From contig NZ_BSFI01000002.1 of NCBI RefSeq assembly GCF_027922265.1, positions 62,001 through 126,000 on the forward strand: a stretch of DNA of 64,000 nt. The letters run 5' to 3'. The notes below the pieces were generated by a model. It had not been told where the DNA came from, made no database searches, and saw nothing but the letters and a program-made list of their open reading frames with translations. Made by a program: the position numbers and the translations under genes. Each line of letters begins with the position of its first letter. Position 1 is the stretch's first letter. Positions 28,824-36,843 of this stretch are shown here, in pieces. This stretch comes from Hansschlegelia plantiphila. Its GTDB lineage: Bacteria > Pseudomonadota > Alphaproteobacteria > Rhizobiales > Methylopilaceae.

Positions 28824-29909
28824 ATGCAACGACGCAGGTTCCTGACCGTCGGCGCGGGCGTAGCGGCGACCGGCGCTCTCGCCGCCCCAGCGGTCGCTCA
28901 GAGCGCGCCGCAGATCAAATGGCGGATCGCCTCCAGCTTCCCGAAGTCTCTCGACACGCTCTACGGCGGGGCGGAGGTGTTCGCCAAGGCGATTTCGGAG
29001 ATGACTGACGGGGCTTTCACCGCCCAGATCTCACCGGCGGGGGAACTCGCGCCGGGCCTGCAAGCCGCGGACGCCGTCGCCAGGGGCAGGGCGGACGCCT
29101 GCCACACATCGTCCGCCTACTACCTCGACAAGGACCCAGCATTCGCGCTTGGCGCCGCGACCCCGTTCGGCCCGAACGCGCGGCAGACGAACGCCTGGCT
29201 TCGTTCCGGCGGCGCGGAGATGCTCGACGAGCTCTACGCGCGCTTCGATCTTGTCGGCCTGGCCTGTGGCAACACCGGCGCGCAGATGGGCGGCTGGTTT
29301 CGCAAGGACGTCAACGCGGTCGGCGACCTCCAGGGCCTCAAGATCCGCGTTTCGGGGCTCGGCGCGCAGGTGTTCGCCAAGCTCGGCGCCGCGCCTCAGC
29401 CGCTTGGGGGCGGAGACGTCTATCCCGCGCTCGAAAAAGGCGAGATCGACGCGGCCGAATGGATTGGTCCCTATGACGACCAGAAGCTCGGGCTCTATCA
29501 GGTCGCCAAGAACTATTACTATCCCGGCTGGCAGGCGGGCGGGCCATCCGTCCAGCTGCTCATCGGCAAGGCGAAGTGGGAGGCGCTCCCGGCGCGGTAC
29601 AAGGCGATCGCCACGGGCGCCGCCGCGATCGCGAACGAGACAATGCTCGCCCGCTACGACGCGCAGAACCCCAGGGCGCTGCGCGAGCTTGTGGCCGCCG
29701 GCGTGAAGCTGAAGCCGTATCCGAAGGACGTCATGGAGGCCGCCTACAAAGCGAGCCAGGAGGTCTACGCCGAGCTCTACCAGAAGAGCCCCGCCTTCAA
29801 GAAGATCCACGAGGCGCAGGCCGCGTTCCGCAACGAGGACGTGCTGTGGTTCCGGGTCGCGGAGCTGCCGTTCGACGTGTTCATGGCGCAGATGCAGAGC
29901 CGCGGCTGA
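28824..29909 (+). CDS. TRAP transporter substrate-binding protein, DctP family
   Basis: A 361-residue periplasmic binding protein with a Tat signal (MQRRRFLTVGAGVAATGALA). Family landmarks are WRIASSFPKSLDTLYGGAEV, SPAGELAPGLQAADAVARGR, GNTGAQMGGWFRKDVNAVGD, LKIRVSGLGAQVFAKLGAAP with the conserved substrate-carboxylate-binding arginine region, and EIDAAEWIGPYDDQKLGLYQ. The AAEW(I/V)GP motif resembles binders of keto acids or mannonate-like compounds. No DctQ or DctM membrane genes are adjacent, so it is an orphan using a distant transporter. Confidence 0.88.
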   Translation: MQRRRFLTVGAGVAATGALAAPAVAQSAPQIKWRIASSFPKSLDTLYGGAEVFAKAISEMTDGAFTAQISPAGELAPGLQAADAVARGRADACHTSSAYYLDKDPAFALGAATPFGPNARQTNAWLRSGGAEMLDELYARFDLVGLACGNTGAQMGGWFRKDVNAVGDLQGLKIRVSGLGAQVFAKLGAAPQPLGGGDVYPALEKGEIDAAEWIGPYDDQKLGLYQVAKNYYYPGWQAGGPSVQLLIGKAKWEALPARYKAIATGAAAIANETMLARYDAQNPRALRELVAAGVKLKPYPKDVMEAAYKASQEVYAELYQKSPAFKKIHEAQAAFRNEDVLWFRVAELPFDVFMAQMQSRG

Positions 29910-30029
29910 GCTTCACGACCTCTCGATAAGCCTTGCCGGGGCTATCGATTGCAGGCAGGAGACCTATCTAAGGCGCTTGCGAAATGAGCGTTTGGCGCAA
30001 CGCGTCCGCTCTCGCGTCCGGAGACAACC

Positions 30030-30809
30030 ATGGCGAACGCAGCGAACAAGCGACTACCGCTCCGCGCGCCGCTGCCGGCGAAGCCCGAAGGCTTCCCGGA
30101 CCGTATCGCGCTGTTCCTCGACCTCGACGGGACGGTGCTCGACCTCGCGGCCTCGCCGGGCGCCGTCAGCATCCCCCAGGAAACCATCGTCGCGATCGCG
30201 CGCCTGGTCTCGCGGCTCGGCGGCGCGCTCGCCGTGATCACCGGCAGGAGCCTCGCCGACGTCGATCACATTCTTGCGCCGCTTCGCCTGCCGGCCGCTG
30301 CGCTTCACGGCGCCGAGCTTCGCCGGCGCGGTGGCGGCCGTGTGGAGGACGGAGGCTCGCCGCCGCCGCAACGGCTGACGGCGGCGCTTGGAGCCTTCGT
30401 CGACGCCCGCCCCGGTCTTGCGCTCGAGGACAAGGGCGCGAGCGTCGCCGTTCATTACCGCTCGACGCCGGAGCGCGAGGGAGAGGTGCGCGAGCGGGTC
30501 GCGGGCCTCGTCGCCCAACTCGCGCCGGCCCATGAGCTTCAACCCGGCAAGATGGTGGTCGAGGTGCGTCCGCGCGGCTGCGACAAAGGCTCTGCGCTTG
30601 TCACGCTGATGGCCGACGCGCCGTTCGCGGGCCGCATTCCGTTCGTGCTCGGCGACGACCTCACCGACGAGTTCGCATTCGAGGCCGCCGCCGCCTACGG
30701 GGGGGCTGCGGCGCTTGTCGGGGCGGTGTCGCGGCCCTCCGCCGCGATCTACGAGCTGCCGGATCCGGCGGCGGTCCGGGATTGGCTGGCCGCGCTCGCC
30801 GACGCCTGA
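30030..30809 (+). CDS. otsB: Trehalose-phosphatase
   Basis: HAD-superfamily phosphatase converting trehalose 6-phosphate to trehalose, a compatible solute. 259 residues with HAD motif I FLDLDGTVLDL near residue 30, motif II AVITGRSLADVD, LHGAELR, and motif III/IV region KMVVEVRPRGCDKGSAL with FVLGDDLTDEFAFE. The length fits stand-alone bacterial OtsB. The partner synthase gene otsA is not in the window. The ATG at 30030 is a good start; the operon-like spacing seen elsewhere is absent here. Confidence 0.92.
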   Translation: MANAANKRLPLRAPLPAKPEGFPDRIALFLDLDGTVLDLAASPGAVSIPQETIVAIARLVSRLGGALAVITGRSLADVDHILAPLRLPAAALHGAELRRRGGGRVEDGGSPPPQRLTAALGAFVDARPGLALEDKGASVAVHYRSTPEREGEVRERVAGLVAQLAPAHELQPGKMVVEVRPRGCDKGSALVTLMADAPFAGRIPFVLGDDLTDEFAFEAAAAYGGAAALVGAVSRPSAAIYELPDPAAVRDWLAALADA

Positions 30810-30831
30810 CGACCGGCGGGCATGCGCAGGC

Positions 30832-30855
30832 TGCATTGACTGCATATTGTTGCAT
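30832..30855 (+). promoter_or_regulatory. Three phased TGCAT repeats, candidate activator site
   Basis: TGCAT occurs at 30832-30836, 30841-30845 and 30851-30855, spaced 9 and 10 bp, so all three lie on one face of the helix. They are about 175-195 bp upstream of the sigma-54 promoter at 31026, where enhancer-binding proteins such as NtrC usually bind. TGCA half-sites occur in the NtrC consensus (TGCAC-N7-GTGCA), but the spacing here does not match it. A further TTGCATG lies near 30953. Confidence 0.4.
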
Positions 30856-31025
30856 GCGACGGTCGTCATTGGTGCGCCAAAACGAGGTCATTCGTCCCAG
30901 TTTTTATGGCAGCATGCGTTGTGAGCAGACGGCGCCTGATAATCGGGCGCGCCGTTGCATGTAAATTGAATGTAAAATTGATTGTTGATTGATTGAATCG
31001 TTGAGACCAGAACGAGCGTTGCGAA

Positions 31026-31040
31026 TGGCATGTCGCTTGC
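31026..31040 (+). promoter_or_regulatory. Sigma-54 promoter for the nitrogen-starvation-type operon
   Basis: TGGCATGTCGCTTGC matches the RpoN consensus (TGGCAC-N5-TTGC) with the required 10 bp between the -24 GG and -12 GC. Transcription would start near 31052, about 50 bp before the first gene at 31103. The surrounding intergenic region (30860-31030) is much more AT-rich than the genome, typical for a regulated promoter. Sigma-54 control fits a nitrogen-responsive operon. Confidence 0.75.
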
Positions 31041-31102
31041 TCGATTGACGATGGCCCCCCGCTTGGGCGGGTGATCGCCGCGTTCGCAAAGCGAGCCTCT
31101 GG

Positions 31103-31645
31103 ATGATCTTCGAACCTATCCGCCCGTTCGTGCCCGGAGGCTACCGGGTGAAATGGGCGACCGAGCCGTGGGAGCTGCGCGGCGCGATGGCGGTGCGCCG
31201 CGAGGTGTTCTGCGAAGAGCAGGGTCTGTTCGATGGTTCCGACCGCGACGCGATCGACGACAGCGCGACGCCGATCGTGGCGCTGTCGTCCTACGTCGTC
31301 GCGCCTGACGCGGTGGTCGGCACCGTCAGGATCCATGAGGAAGCGCCGGGGCTGTGGTGGGGGTCGCGACTCGCGGTTGCGGCCGGCCACCGCAGGGTCG
31401 GCGCGCTCGGCGCGTCGCTCATACGGCTCGCTGTGTCGTCGGCGCATGCTCGCGGCTGTGTCCGGTTCCTCGCCCATGTGCAGGCCCAGAACGCCCCGCT
31501 GTTCCGACGGCTGCACTGGCGGACTCTGGATGAGATCGAGCTCCGTGGCGTCCGGCATCTGAGGATGGAGGCCGATCTCGCCTTCTATCCGCCTTTCGCG
31601 ACGCCGGAGGCCGGTTTTCTCGCGCTGACGCGGCGGGCGGCGTGA
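31103..31645 (+). CDS. GNAT N-acetyltransferase, MSMEG_0567/Sll0786 type (NitE-like)
   Basis: A 180-residue GNAT-fold protein. Landmarks are WELRGAMAVRREVFCEEQGL near residue 23 (the family's VFxxEQ start), VVGTVRIHEEAPGLWWGSRL on strands 3-4, and the acetyl-CoA loop region VAAGHRRVGALGASLIRLAV. It resembles the acetyltransferase of the MSMEG_0565-0572 / Nit1C cluster, linked in other bacteria to nitrogen starvation and cyanide-nitrogen assimilation. First gene after the sigma-54 promoter; its stop overlaps the next start by GTGA. The substrate is unknown. Confidence 0.85.
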   Translation: MIFEPIRPFVPGGYRVKWATEPWELRGAMAVRREVFCEEQGLFDGSDRDAIDDSATPIVALSSYVVAPDAVVGTVRIHEEAPGLWWGSRLAVAAGHRRVGALGASLIRLAVSSAHARGCVRFLAHVQAQNAPLFRRLHWRTLDEIELRGVRHLRMEADLAFYPPFATPEAGFLALTRRAA

Positions 31646-32616
31646 CCGACGATCTCGAGGCGCTCGCTGCGCGGCTCCGCTCCAGCCGGTCGCTGGGCGC
31701 AAAGCAGGAGATCGCATTCGCCGCGTCGCGGCTCGGGCTGGAGGGCGGCTCGGCGATCGCCGTCGGGGACGATTGCGCCGCCATCCCCCAGGGAGACGGC
31801 TGGCTGTTGCTCGCGCAGGAGGGCTTCATCGACGCCTTCGTCGACCAGGACCCCTGGTTCGCCGGCTGGTGCGGGGTGATGGTGAACGTCTCGGACGTCG
31901 CCGCAATGGGGGGGCGGCCGATAGCGGTCGTCGACGCGCTCTGGGCGGACGGCGAGGCCTCCGCCGCGCCGGTGCTCGAGGGCTTGCGCGCGGCCTCCGA
32001 ACGCTTCGGCGTGCCGGTCGTCGGCGGCCACACCAATCTCGCTTCCGACGGACGGCGGCTCTCCGTCGCCATTCTCGGGCGCGCCGAAAAGCTGCTGACG
32101 AGCTTCGACGCCGAGCCCGGCGATCGGCTGGTCGCAGCGATCGATCTTCGCGGCCGCTACCGCGAGCCGTTCTCGAACTGGGAGGCCGCGACCGAGGCGC
32201 CCGGCGGCCGGCTCCGCGGCGACATCGAGCTGCTGCCGCGGATCTCTGAGGCCGGGCTGTCGAAGGCGGCCAAGGACATCAGCCAGGGCGGCCTGGTCGG
32301 CACCGCGATCATGTTGGCGGAATGCTCCGGCGTCGCGATCGAGATCGACGTCAAGGCCGCGCCTCGGCCGGAGGGGATCGCGCTCGACCGGTGGCTGACG
32401 AGCTTTCCGAGCTTCGGCTACCTGCTCGCGGTGAAACCGAGCGATGTCGACGCGGTCGTCGCGCGGTTCGAAGCGCGGGGCATAGCAGCGGCCGACTGCG
32501 GTTCGATCACGCGGGGTTCCGAAGTCGCTCTCAGGAGCGGCGCCTCGCGGGAGCTGATCTGGGACCTGGCCCGAAAGCCCTTCATCGGATGCGCCCGGGC
32601 GAGTGCGCCGGCGTGA
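31642..32616 (+). CDS. AIR synthase-related protein, Sll0787 type (NitF-like)
   Basis: A 324-residue protein of the PurM/SelD/ThiL ATP-binding superfamily. It has SAIAVGDDCAAIPQGDGWLL with the Mg-ATP-binding aspartates, WCGVMVNVSDVAAMGGRPIA and VPVVGGHTNLASDGRRLSVA, then KDISQGGLVGTAIMLAE. This resembles the Sll0787 family found in Nit1C-type clusters rather than PurM itself. GTG start at 31642 overlapping the previous stop. It is likely to activate a substrate by phosphorylation or cyclisation for the cluster's unknown product. Confidence 0.85.
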   Translation: MTDDLEALAARLRSSRSLGAKQEIAFAASRLGLEGGSAIAVGDDCAAIPQGDGWLLLAQEGFIDAFVDQDPWFAGWCGVMVNVSDVAAMGGRPIAVVDALWADGEASAAPVLEGLRAASERFGVPVVGGHTNLASDGRRLSVAILGRAEKLLTSFDAEPGDRLVAAIDLRGRYREPFSNWEAATEAPGGRLRGDIELLPRISEAGLSKAAKDISQGGLVGTAIMLAECSGVAIEIDVKAAPRPEGIALDRWLTSFPSFGYLLAVKPSDVDAVVARFEARGIAAADCGSITRGSEVALRSGASRELIWDLARKPFIGCARASAPA

Positions 32617-33767
32617 CTCCTCTCAGAATCGCGATCCTCTGCCATTCGACCAATCCCCGCGGCGGCGTGGCCCACGCTTTGGATCTCGCCGCGTCGCTGC
32701 TCGAACTCGGCCACGAGCCGACCGTGCTGGCCCCCGATCCTCGGTCCGCAGGTTTCTTCCGGGAATCCGCGTGCAGCACCGAAAGCGTCTCCGCGCGACG
32801 CTACGAAGGCGGCGTCGTCGAAATGGTGGAAGCGCGCGTCGCGGACTATCTCGCTTATTTCGACGATCCGCGCCGTCGGCGCTTCGACGTCTTCCACGCC
32901 CAGGACAGCATCTCGGCGAATGCGCTCGCCCGACTGAAGCAGGATCGTCGCATAGAACGCTTCGCCCGCACGGTGCATCACGTCGACCGGTTCGAAGACG
33001 CGCGCCTTGAAGCGCTGCAAAGGCGGGCGATCGTCGCCGCCGACGCCCATTTCGTGGTCAGCGCCATGTGGCGCTCGCGGCTTGCGGCGGAATACGGCGT
33101 CAGTCCCGACGTCGTCGGCAACGGGGTGGACGTCGGCCGCTTCTCGCCGAAGGAGGATGGCCGCGAGGCCGCGCTCAGAGAACGGCTGGGGCTCGGCGCA
33201 GGACCTGTCGTTCTCGCGGTCGGCGGCGTGGAGCGGCGCAAGAACACTCGAGCGATCCTCGAGGCGTTCCGTCAGATCGAGCGGATCATGCCCGCCGCTC
33301 GGCTGGTGATCGCGGGCGGCGTCTCGCTGCTCGACCATTCCGACTATCATGCGGAATTCGCTCGGGATATCGCGTCGAGCGATCTCCCTGTCGAGGCCGT
33401 GATTCTTGCCGGCGCTGTCGACGACGCCGACATGCCGGCGCTCTATCGGATCGCCGACGTTCTGGCGTTCCCATCGATCGCAGAAGGCTTCGGGCTCGCT
33501 GTGCTGGAGGCCATGGCGAGCGGGTTGCCGGTGGCGGTTTCACATATCCCGCCCTTCACGGAATATCTCGGCGACGATGACGCAGCGTGGTGCGATCCGG
33601 GCAGCGCGGGCTCGATCGCGAACGCGCTGATGGCCGCGCTGTCCGAGCCGTTGCGCTCGCGCTTCGCCGAACGGGGAAGCAAAGTCGCCGCGCGCCATAG
33701 CTGGCGCGAGGTCGCGGCACGCCACTTGCCTGTATACGAGCGACTTACGGAGCGGGTCCATGCCTGA
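32613..33767 (+). CDS. MSMEG_0565-type glycosyltransferase (GT4)
   Basis: A 384-residue GT-B glycosyltransferase. The N-terminus LRIAILCHSTNPRGGVAHAL and FDVFHAQDSISANALARL are characteristic of the MSMEG_0565 family. The C-terminal donor domain has VVLAVGGVERRKNTRAILEA and PSIAEGFGLAVLEAMASGLP with the EGFGLAxLEAMA sugar-nucleotide motif. The GTG at 32613 overlaps the upstream stop (GTGA); an ATG at 32589 is possible. The gene overlaps the next by 8 bp. Its presence suggests that the pathway makes or consumes a glycosylated compound. Confidence 0.87.
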   Translation: MTPLRIAILCHSTNPRGGVAHALDLAASLLELGHEPTVLAPDPRSAGFFRESACSTESVSARRYEGGVVEMVEARVADYLAYFDDPRRRRFDVFHAQDSISANALARLKQDRRIERFARTVHHVDRFEDARLEALQRRAIVAADAHFVVSAMWRSRLAAEYGVSPDVVGNGVDVGRFSPKEDGREAALRERLGLGAGPVVLAVGGVERRKNTRAILEAFRQIERIMPAARLVIAGGVSLLDHSDYHAEFARDIASSDLPVEAVILAGAVDDADMPALYRIADVLAFPSIAEGFGLAVLEAMASGLPVAVSHIPPFTEYLGDDDAAWCDPGSAGSIANALMAALSEPLRSRFAERGSKVAARHSWREVAARHLPVYERLTERVHA

Positions 33768-34047
33768 AATGCGCTTCGTCATCCGCTGGCCCGACGGCGC
33801 GATCGAGAGCTGCTACTCGCCTTCGCTCGTGATCAAGGACTTCTTCAGTCCAGGCCTCAGCTACAGCCTGGAGGCCTTCGTGACCTCGGCGCGGGAGGCC
33901 CTGACCATCGCGAGCGACAGGGTCGCTGCCCGCTACGGGTTTCCCTGCTCGCGGGCGCTGGGCCAGCTCGCCCGCATCGAGGCCGTCGCCGCCCGGTTCG
34001 GCGGGGCGCCGGAGGCTCGCGTCGCCGTGGAATCCTTCGAGGAATGA
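33760..34047 (+). CDS. MSMEG_0570-type nitrogen-starvation response protein (NitG-like)
   Basis: A 95-residue small protein starting MPEMRFVIRWPDGAIESCYS, then SLVIKDFFSPGLSYSLEAFV and REALTIASDRVAARYGFPCS, the full pattern of the MSMEG_0570 family, for which no activity is known. It overlaps the glycosyltransferase gene by 8 bp and precedes the flavoprotein gene by 4 bp. Its strict association with the other genes of this cluster is the best clue to function. Confidence 0.87.
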   Translation: MPEMRFVIRWPDGAIESCYSPSLVIKDFFSPGLSYSLEAFVTSAREALTIASDRVAARYGFPCSRALGQLARIEAVAARFGGAPEARVAVESFEE

Positions 34048-34051
34048 CGGC

Positions 34052-35341
34052 ATGGACATCTTTCCGTCAGGGCTCCGCGTTCCTCACCACCCCGTGGTCA
34101 TCGTCGGCGGGGGCCAAGCGGGGCTTTCGGTCAGCGCCTATCTCTCGGGCCGGGGCGTCGACCACGTGGTGTTCGAGAAGCACGCGATCGCCCATTCATG
34201 GCGGGCTCAGCGGTGGGACAGCTTCCGCCTCGTCACGCCGAACTGGCAGTGCCGACTCCCCGGCTTTCCCTATCGCGGCGGCGACCCTTACGGGTTCATG
34301 GGGCGTGACGACGTCGCCGGCTATGTCGAGGCCTTCGCCCGCCGTGTAAGGGCGCCGGTGCGCGAGGGCGTTGCCGTGACGCGGATCGCCGCCGACGCGA
34401 TGGGCTGGTTCGAGGTCGAAACCAGCGAGGGACGGGTGACGGCGGACGCCGTAGTGCTCGCGATCAGCGGCTATCACGAGCGCCGCATTCCGCCGGTCGC
34501 CCAACGTCTTAACCCTTCGATCACCCAGATTCATACGTCCGACTACAAGAGCCCCGATCAATTGCCGGCCGGCGCAGTTCTGGTCGTCGGCTCCGGACAG
34601 TCCGGCGCACAGATCGCCGAGGACCTGCATGTCGCTGGCCGCAAGGTTCATCTTGCGGTCGGCTCCGCTCCACGGTGCCCGCGTGTCTATCGCGGTCGGG
34701 ACGCGGTCGAGTGGCTCGACGATCTTGGCCAGTACGATCTGCCGATCGACCGCCACCCCAAGGGCGCAGCGGTCCGCCGCCAGGCGAACCATTACCTGAC
34801 GGGCCGCTCCGGCGGTCACGAGATCGATCTGCGCCGCTTCGCGACCGAGGGCATGGCGCTGCATGGCCGGCTCGTCGAGGCGGAGGGCGGCCATGTGACG
34901 TTCGCCGACGACCTCGCCCGCAATCTCGACGCGGCCGACGAGGTCTATAACGGCATCTGCGAACTGATCGACAACCACATCGTGGAGGCTGACCTCAAGG
35001 CGCCTCCAGGAGGCCGCTACGCGCCGGTCTGGGCGCCGCCGGCGGGGGAAGGCGAAGACCGGTTCGATCTGGGCGAGGCCGGCGTCACGAGCGTCGTGTG
35101 GGCCACTGGGTTCATGGCCGATTGGTCGTTCGTGGACGCGCCGTTCCTCGATGAGGACGGCTATCCCCGCCACCGGCGAGGCGTCACGAGCGTCGACGGC
35201 CTGTTCGTCATCGGGCTGCCCTGGCTTCACACCTGGGGCTCGGGGCGTTTCGCAGGCGTCGGACGCGACGCCGAACATGTGGCGGATGCGGCGGTGCGGC
35301 GGCTGGCGAGGGCGGGGCGGCCGCTCGACCTCGCAATCTGA
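34052..35341 (+). CDS. MSMEG_0569-type flavin-dependent oxidoreductase (NitH-like)
   Basis: A 429-residue FAD/NAD(P)H monooxygenase-like protein. FAD-binding motif VVIVGGGQAGLSVSAYLSGR at residues 15-34, the second nucleotide site VLVVGSGQSGAQIAEDLHVA near 176, and the late motif VVWATGFMADW. NWQCRLPGFPY and LPWLHTWGSGRFAGVGRDAE match the MSMEG_0569 family. It resembles flavin monooxygenases acting on N- or S-containing substrates. Last gene of the five-gene operon; the next gene begins 145 bp later and belongs to the glycan island. Confidence 0.88.
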   Translation: MDIFPSGLRVPHHPVVIVGGGQAGLSVSAYLSGRGVDHVVFEKHAIAHSWRAQRWDSFRLVTPNWQCRLPGFPYRGGDPYGFMGRDDVAGYVEAFARRVRAPVREGVAVTRIAADAMGWFEVETSEGRVTADAVVLAISGYHERRIPPVAQRLNPSITQIHTSDYKSPDQLPAGAVLVVGSGQSGAQIAEDLHVAGRKVHLAVGSAPRCPRVYRGRDAVEWLDDLGQYDLPIDRHPKGAAVRRQANHYLTGRSGGHEIDLRRFATEGMALHGRLVEAEGGHVTFADDLARNLDAADEVYNGICELIDNHIVEADLKAPPGGRYAPVWAPPAGEGEDRFDLGEAGVTSVVWATGFMADWSFVDAPFLDEDGYPRHRRGVTSVDGLFVIGLPWLHTWGSGRFAGVGRDAEHVADAAVRRLARAGRPLDLAI

Positions 35342-35486
35342 GGACGGCGCGTCCAGGCCTTCTCCGTCATCATGGCGCCTCGGCTCTGGAACATGATCAC
35401 GGAACAGGGCAAAGTCGCCGTGTGGGCGTCCGCCCCTCGGCGCGCCCCCGGCCGCCGCCGCATCCTCCGCTTGGAACCAGCGCCTC

Positions 35487-36800
35487 ATGTCGTACGCCTC
35501 GCTTATCAGCAAGTTCGTCTCCTCGAGCGGGCGGACGCAGCGACGGCGCGAGCAGCTGAAGTCGGCGATGAGGCAGGGCTGGGAGAAGGAGAGCGTCCGG
35601 CTCGCCGAACGCGGCGTCCGCTCCGCCATCGGCGGCGACTGGTTCGCCTGCAGGCTGGCCGAGATCAGGCTCGACCTCGGCGACCACGCCTATGTCCGCA
35701 AGCTGGCGGAGGGCGAGGGAAGCCTGCTGAAAACGCAGGACGGCCAGGGGCTCCTGGCGCGCGCGCTGATCATGGCCGGAGAGTTCGAAGCCGCGGAGGC
35801 GCTGATCCTTCAACTCATTCTCAAGGTCCAGTCGCCCGAGCCGCTGCGGCTGCTGCGCATGCTGCCGGCCAGCGAAAGTCTGCTGGACAAGGCCTGCGCC
35901 GCGTTTCAGCGGAGCGAGCGCACGCCCTACCGCAAGGCGATCCAGGCGTCGCATCTCGTCGAGGTCGCTGTCGCAGCCGGCGTTCCGGAGCGCGGCTTCG
36001 AATTGACCAGCCAGTCGCTGCGCTGGCTCGACGGCGCGAAGCCCGAGCGCGTGACCTATTCAGAATCGGACCGCACGGACGAACTCGACAAGGCGCTCCT
36101 CGATTTCCACCAACTGATGGAGGGCGTCGGAGAATTCTTCCTCATCAGCGGCACCCTGCTCGGCGTGATGAGGGAGAACAAGCTGCTCTCCTACGACAAG
36201 GATATCGACGTCGGCGTGCTCGAGCCGTCCGTGATCGGACGGCTGCGTGAGGCCGTCGGGTCGTCCTTCGCCTTCTCGCCCGACATCTCTACGAACATCG
36301 ACGGCCTGAAGGTCAAGCACCGCAACGGCGTGGTGATCGACGTCTTCATCCACCATGTCGAAGGCGACGTCGTGTGGCACGGCGGGCCGGCGCATGCCTG
36401 GGAAAATTCAAAATGGTGGTCGGACGACGCCACGCGATATGGCAGGACGACCTACCGCGGGCGCGAATTCCTGATCCCGTCCGCTTGGGAGGTCTACCTC
36501 ACCGAGAACTACGGCGATTGGAAATCGCCGCAGAAACGCTACAACGCGTCGCTTCAGGCGCCCAATCGCCGGATCAGGGACGCCACGCTCGCCAAGCTCT
36601 ATTCGCGGCAGAACTTCGTGAAGTGGCACCACCGCGCCGACTTCGACATGCTGATCGGCGTGATGTCGCTCTATGAGAGCGAATACGGGGCCGACGACTT
36701 TCTTCTCGGCGCAAGGCGGGTGATGCTGGGAGACGCCGTCGCCGAAGCTCATCCCATCGCGGCGCTCGACAGGCGCCCGCGGCTCGCCGCCGACACCTAA
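35487..36800 (+). CDS. LicD/fukutin-type phosphotransferase, paralogue 1
   Basis: A 437-residue protein. Residues 1-190 are helical repeats (FEAAEALILQLILKVQSPEP and similar, TPR-like). The C-terminal part is a LicD/fukutin nucleotidyltransferase-fold domain: FLISGTLLGVMRENKLLSYD at 218-237, the metal-binding DKDIDVGV at 237-244, KHRNGVVIDVFIHHVEGDVV, and LTENYGDWKSPQKRYNA. LicD proteins move phosphocholine, ribitol- or glycerol-phosphate from CDP donors to glycans. The ATG at 35487 is the only clear start. First of three related genes in the island (others at 38409 and 43400). Confidence 0.85.
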   Translation: MSYASLISKFVSSSGRTQRRREQLKSAMRQGWEKESVRLAERGVRSAIGGDWFACRLAEIRLDLGDHAYVRKLAEGEGSLLKTQDGQGLLARALIMAGEFEAAEALILQLILKVQSPEPLRLLRMLPASESLLDKACAAFQRSERTPYRKAIQASHLVEVAVAAGVPERGFELTSQSLRWLDGAKPERVTYSESDRTDELDKALLDFHQLMEGVGEFFLISGTLLGVMRENKLLSYDKDIDVGVLEPSVIGRLREAVGSSFAFSPDISTNIDGLKVKHRNGVVIDVFIHHVEGDVVWHGGPAHAWENSKWWSDDATRYGRTTYRGREFLIPSAWEVYLTENYGDWKSPQKRYNASLQAPNRRIRDATLAKLYSRQNFVKWHHRADFDMLIGVMSLYESEYGADDFLLGARRVMLGDAVAEAHPIAALDRRPRLAADT

Positions 36801-36843
36801 GCCGGCCGCGCGTCTCTCAGCGAGCCACTAGAGCTCGTCGCGC

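Noticed and set aside
30860..31025. CRISPR-like or tandem repeat array in the AT-rich region
   Set aside because: The repeated ATTGA and TGCAT words are short and irregular; no repeat-spacer structure.
31103..35341. Purine-biosynthesis reading of the AIR-synthase-like gene (purM)
   Set aside because: The neighbours are MSMEG_0565-, 0567-, 0569- and 0570-type genes, and the sequence fits the Sll0787 family better than PurM.
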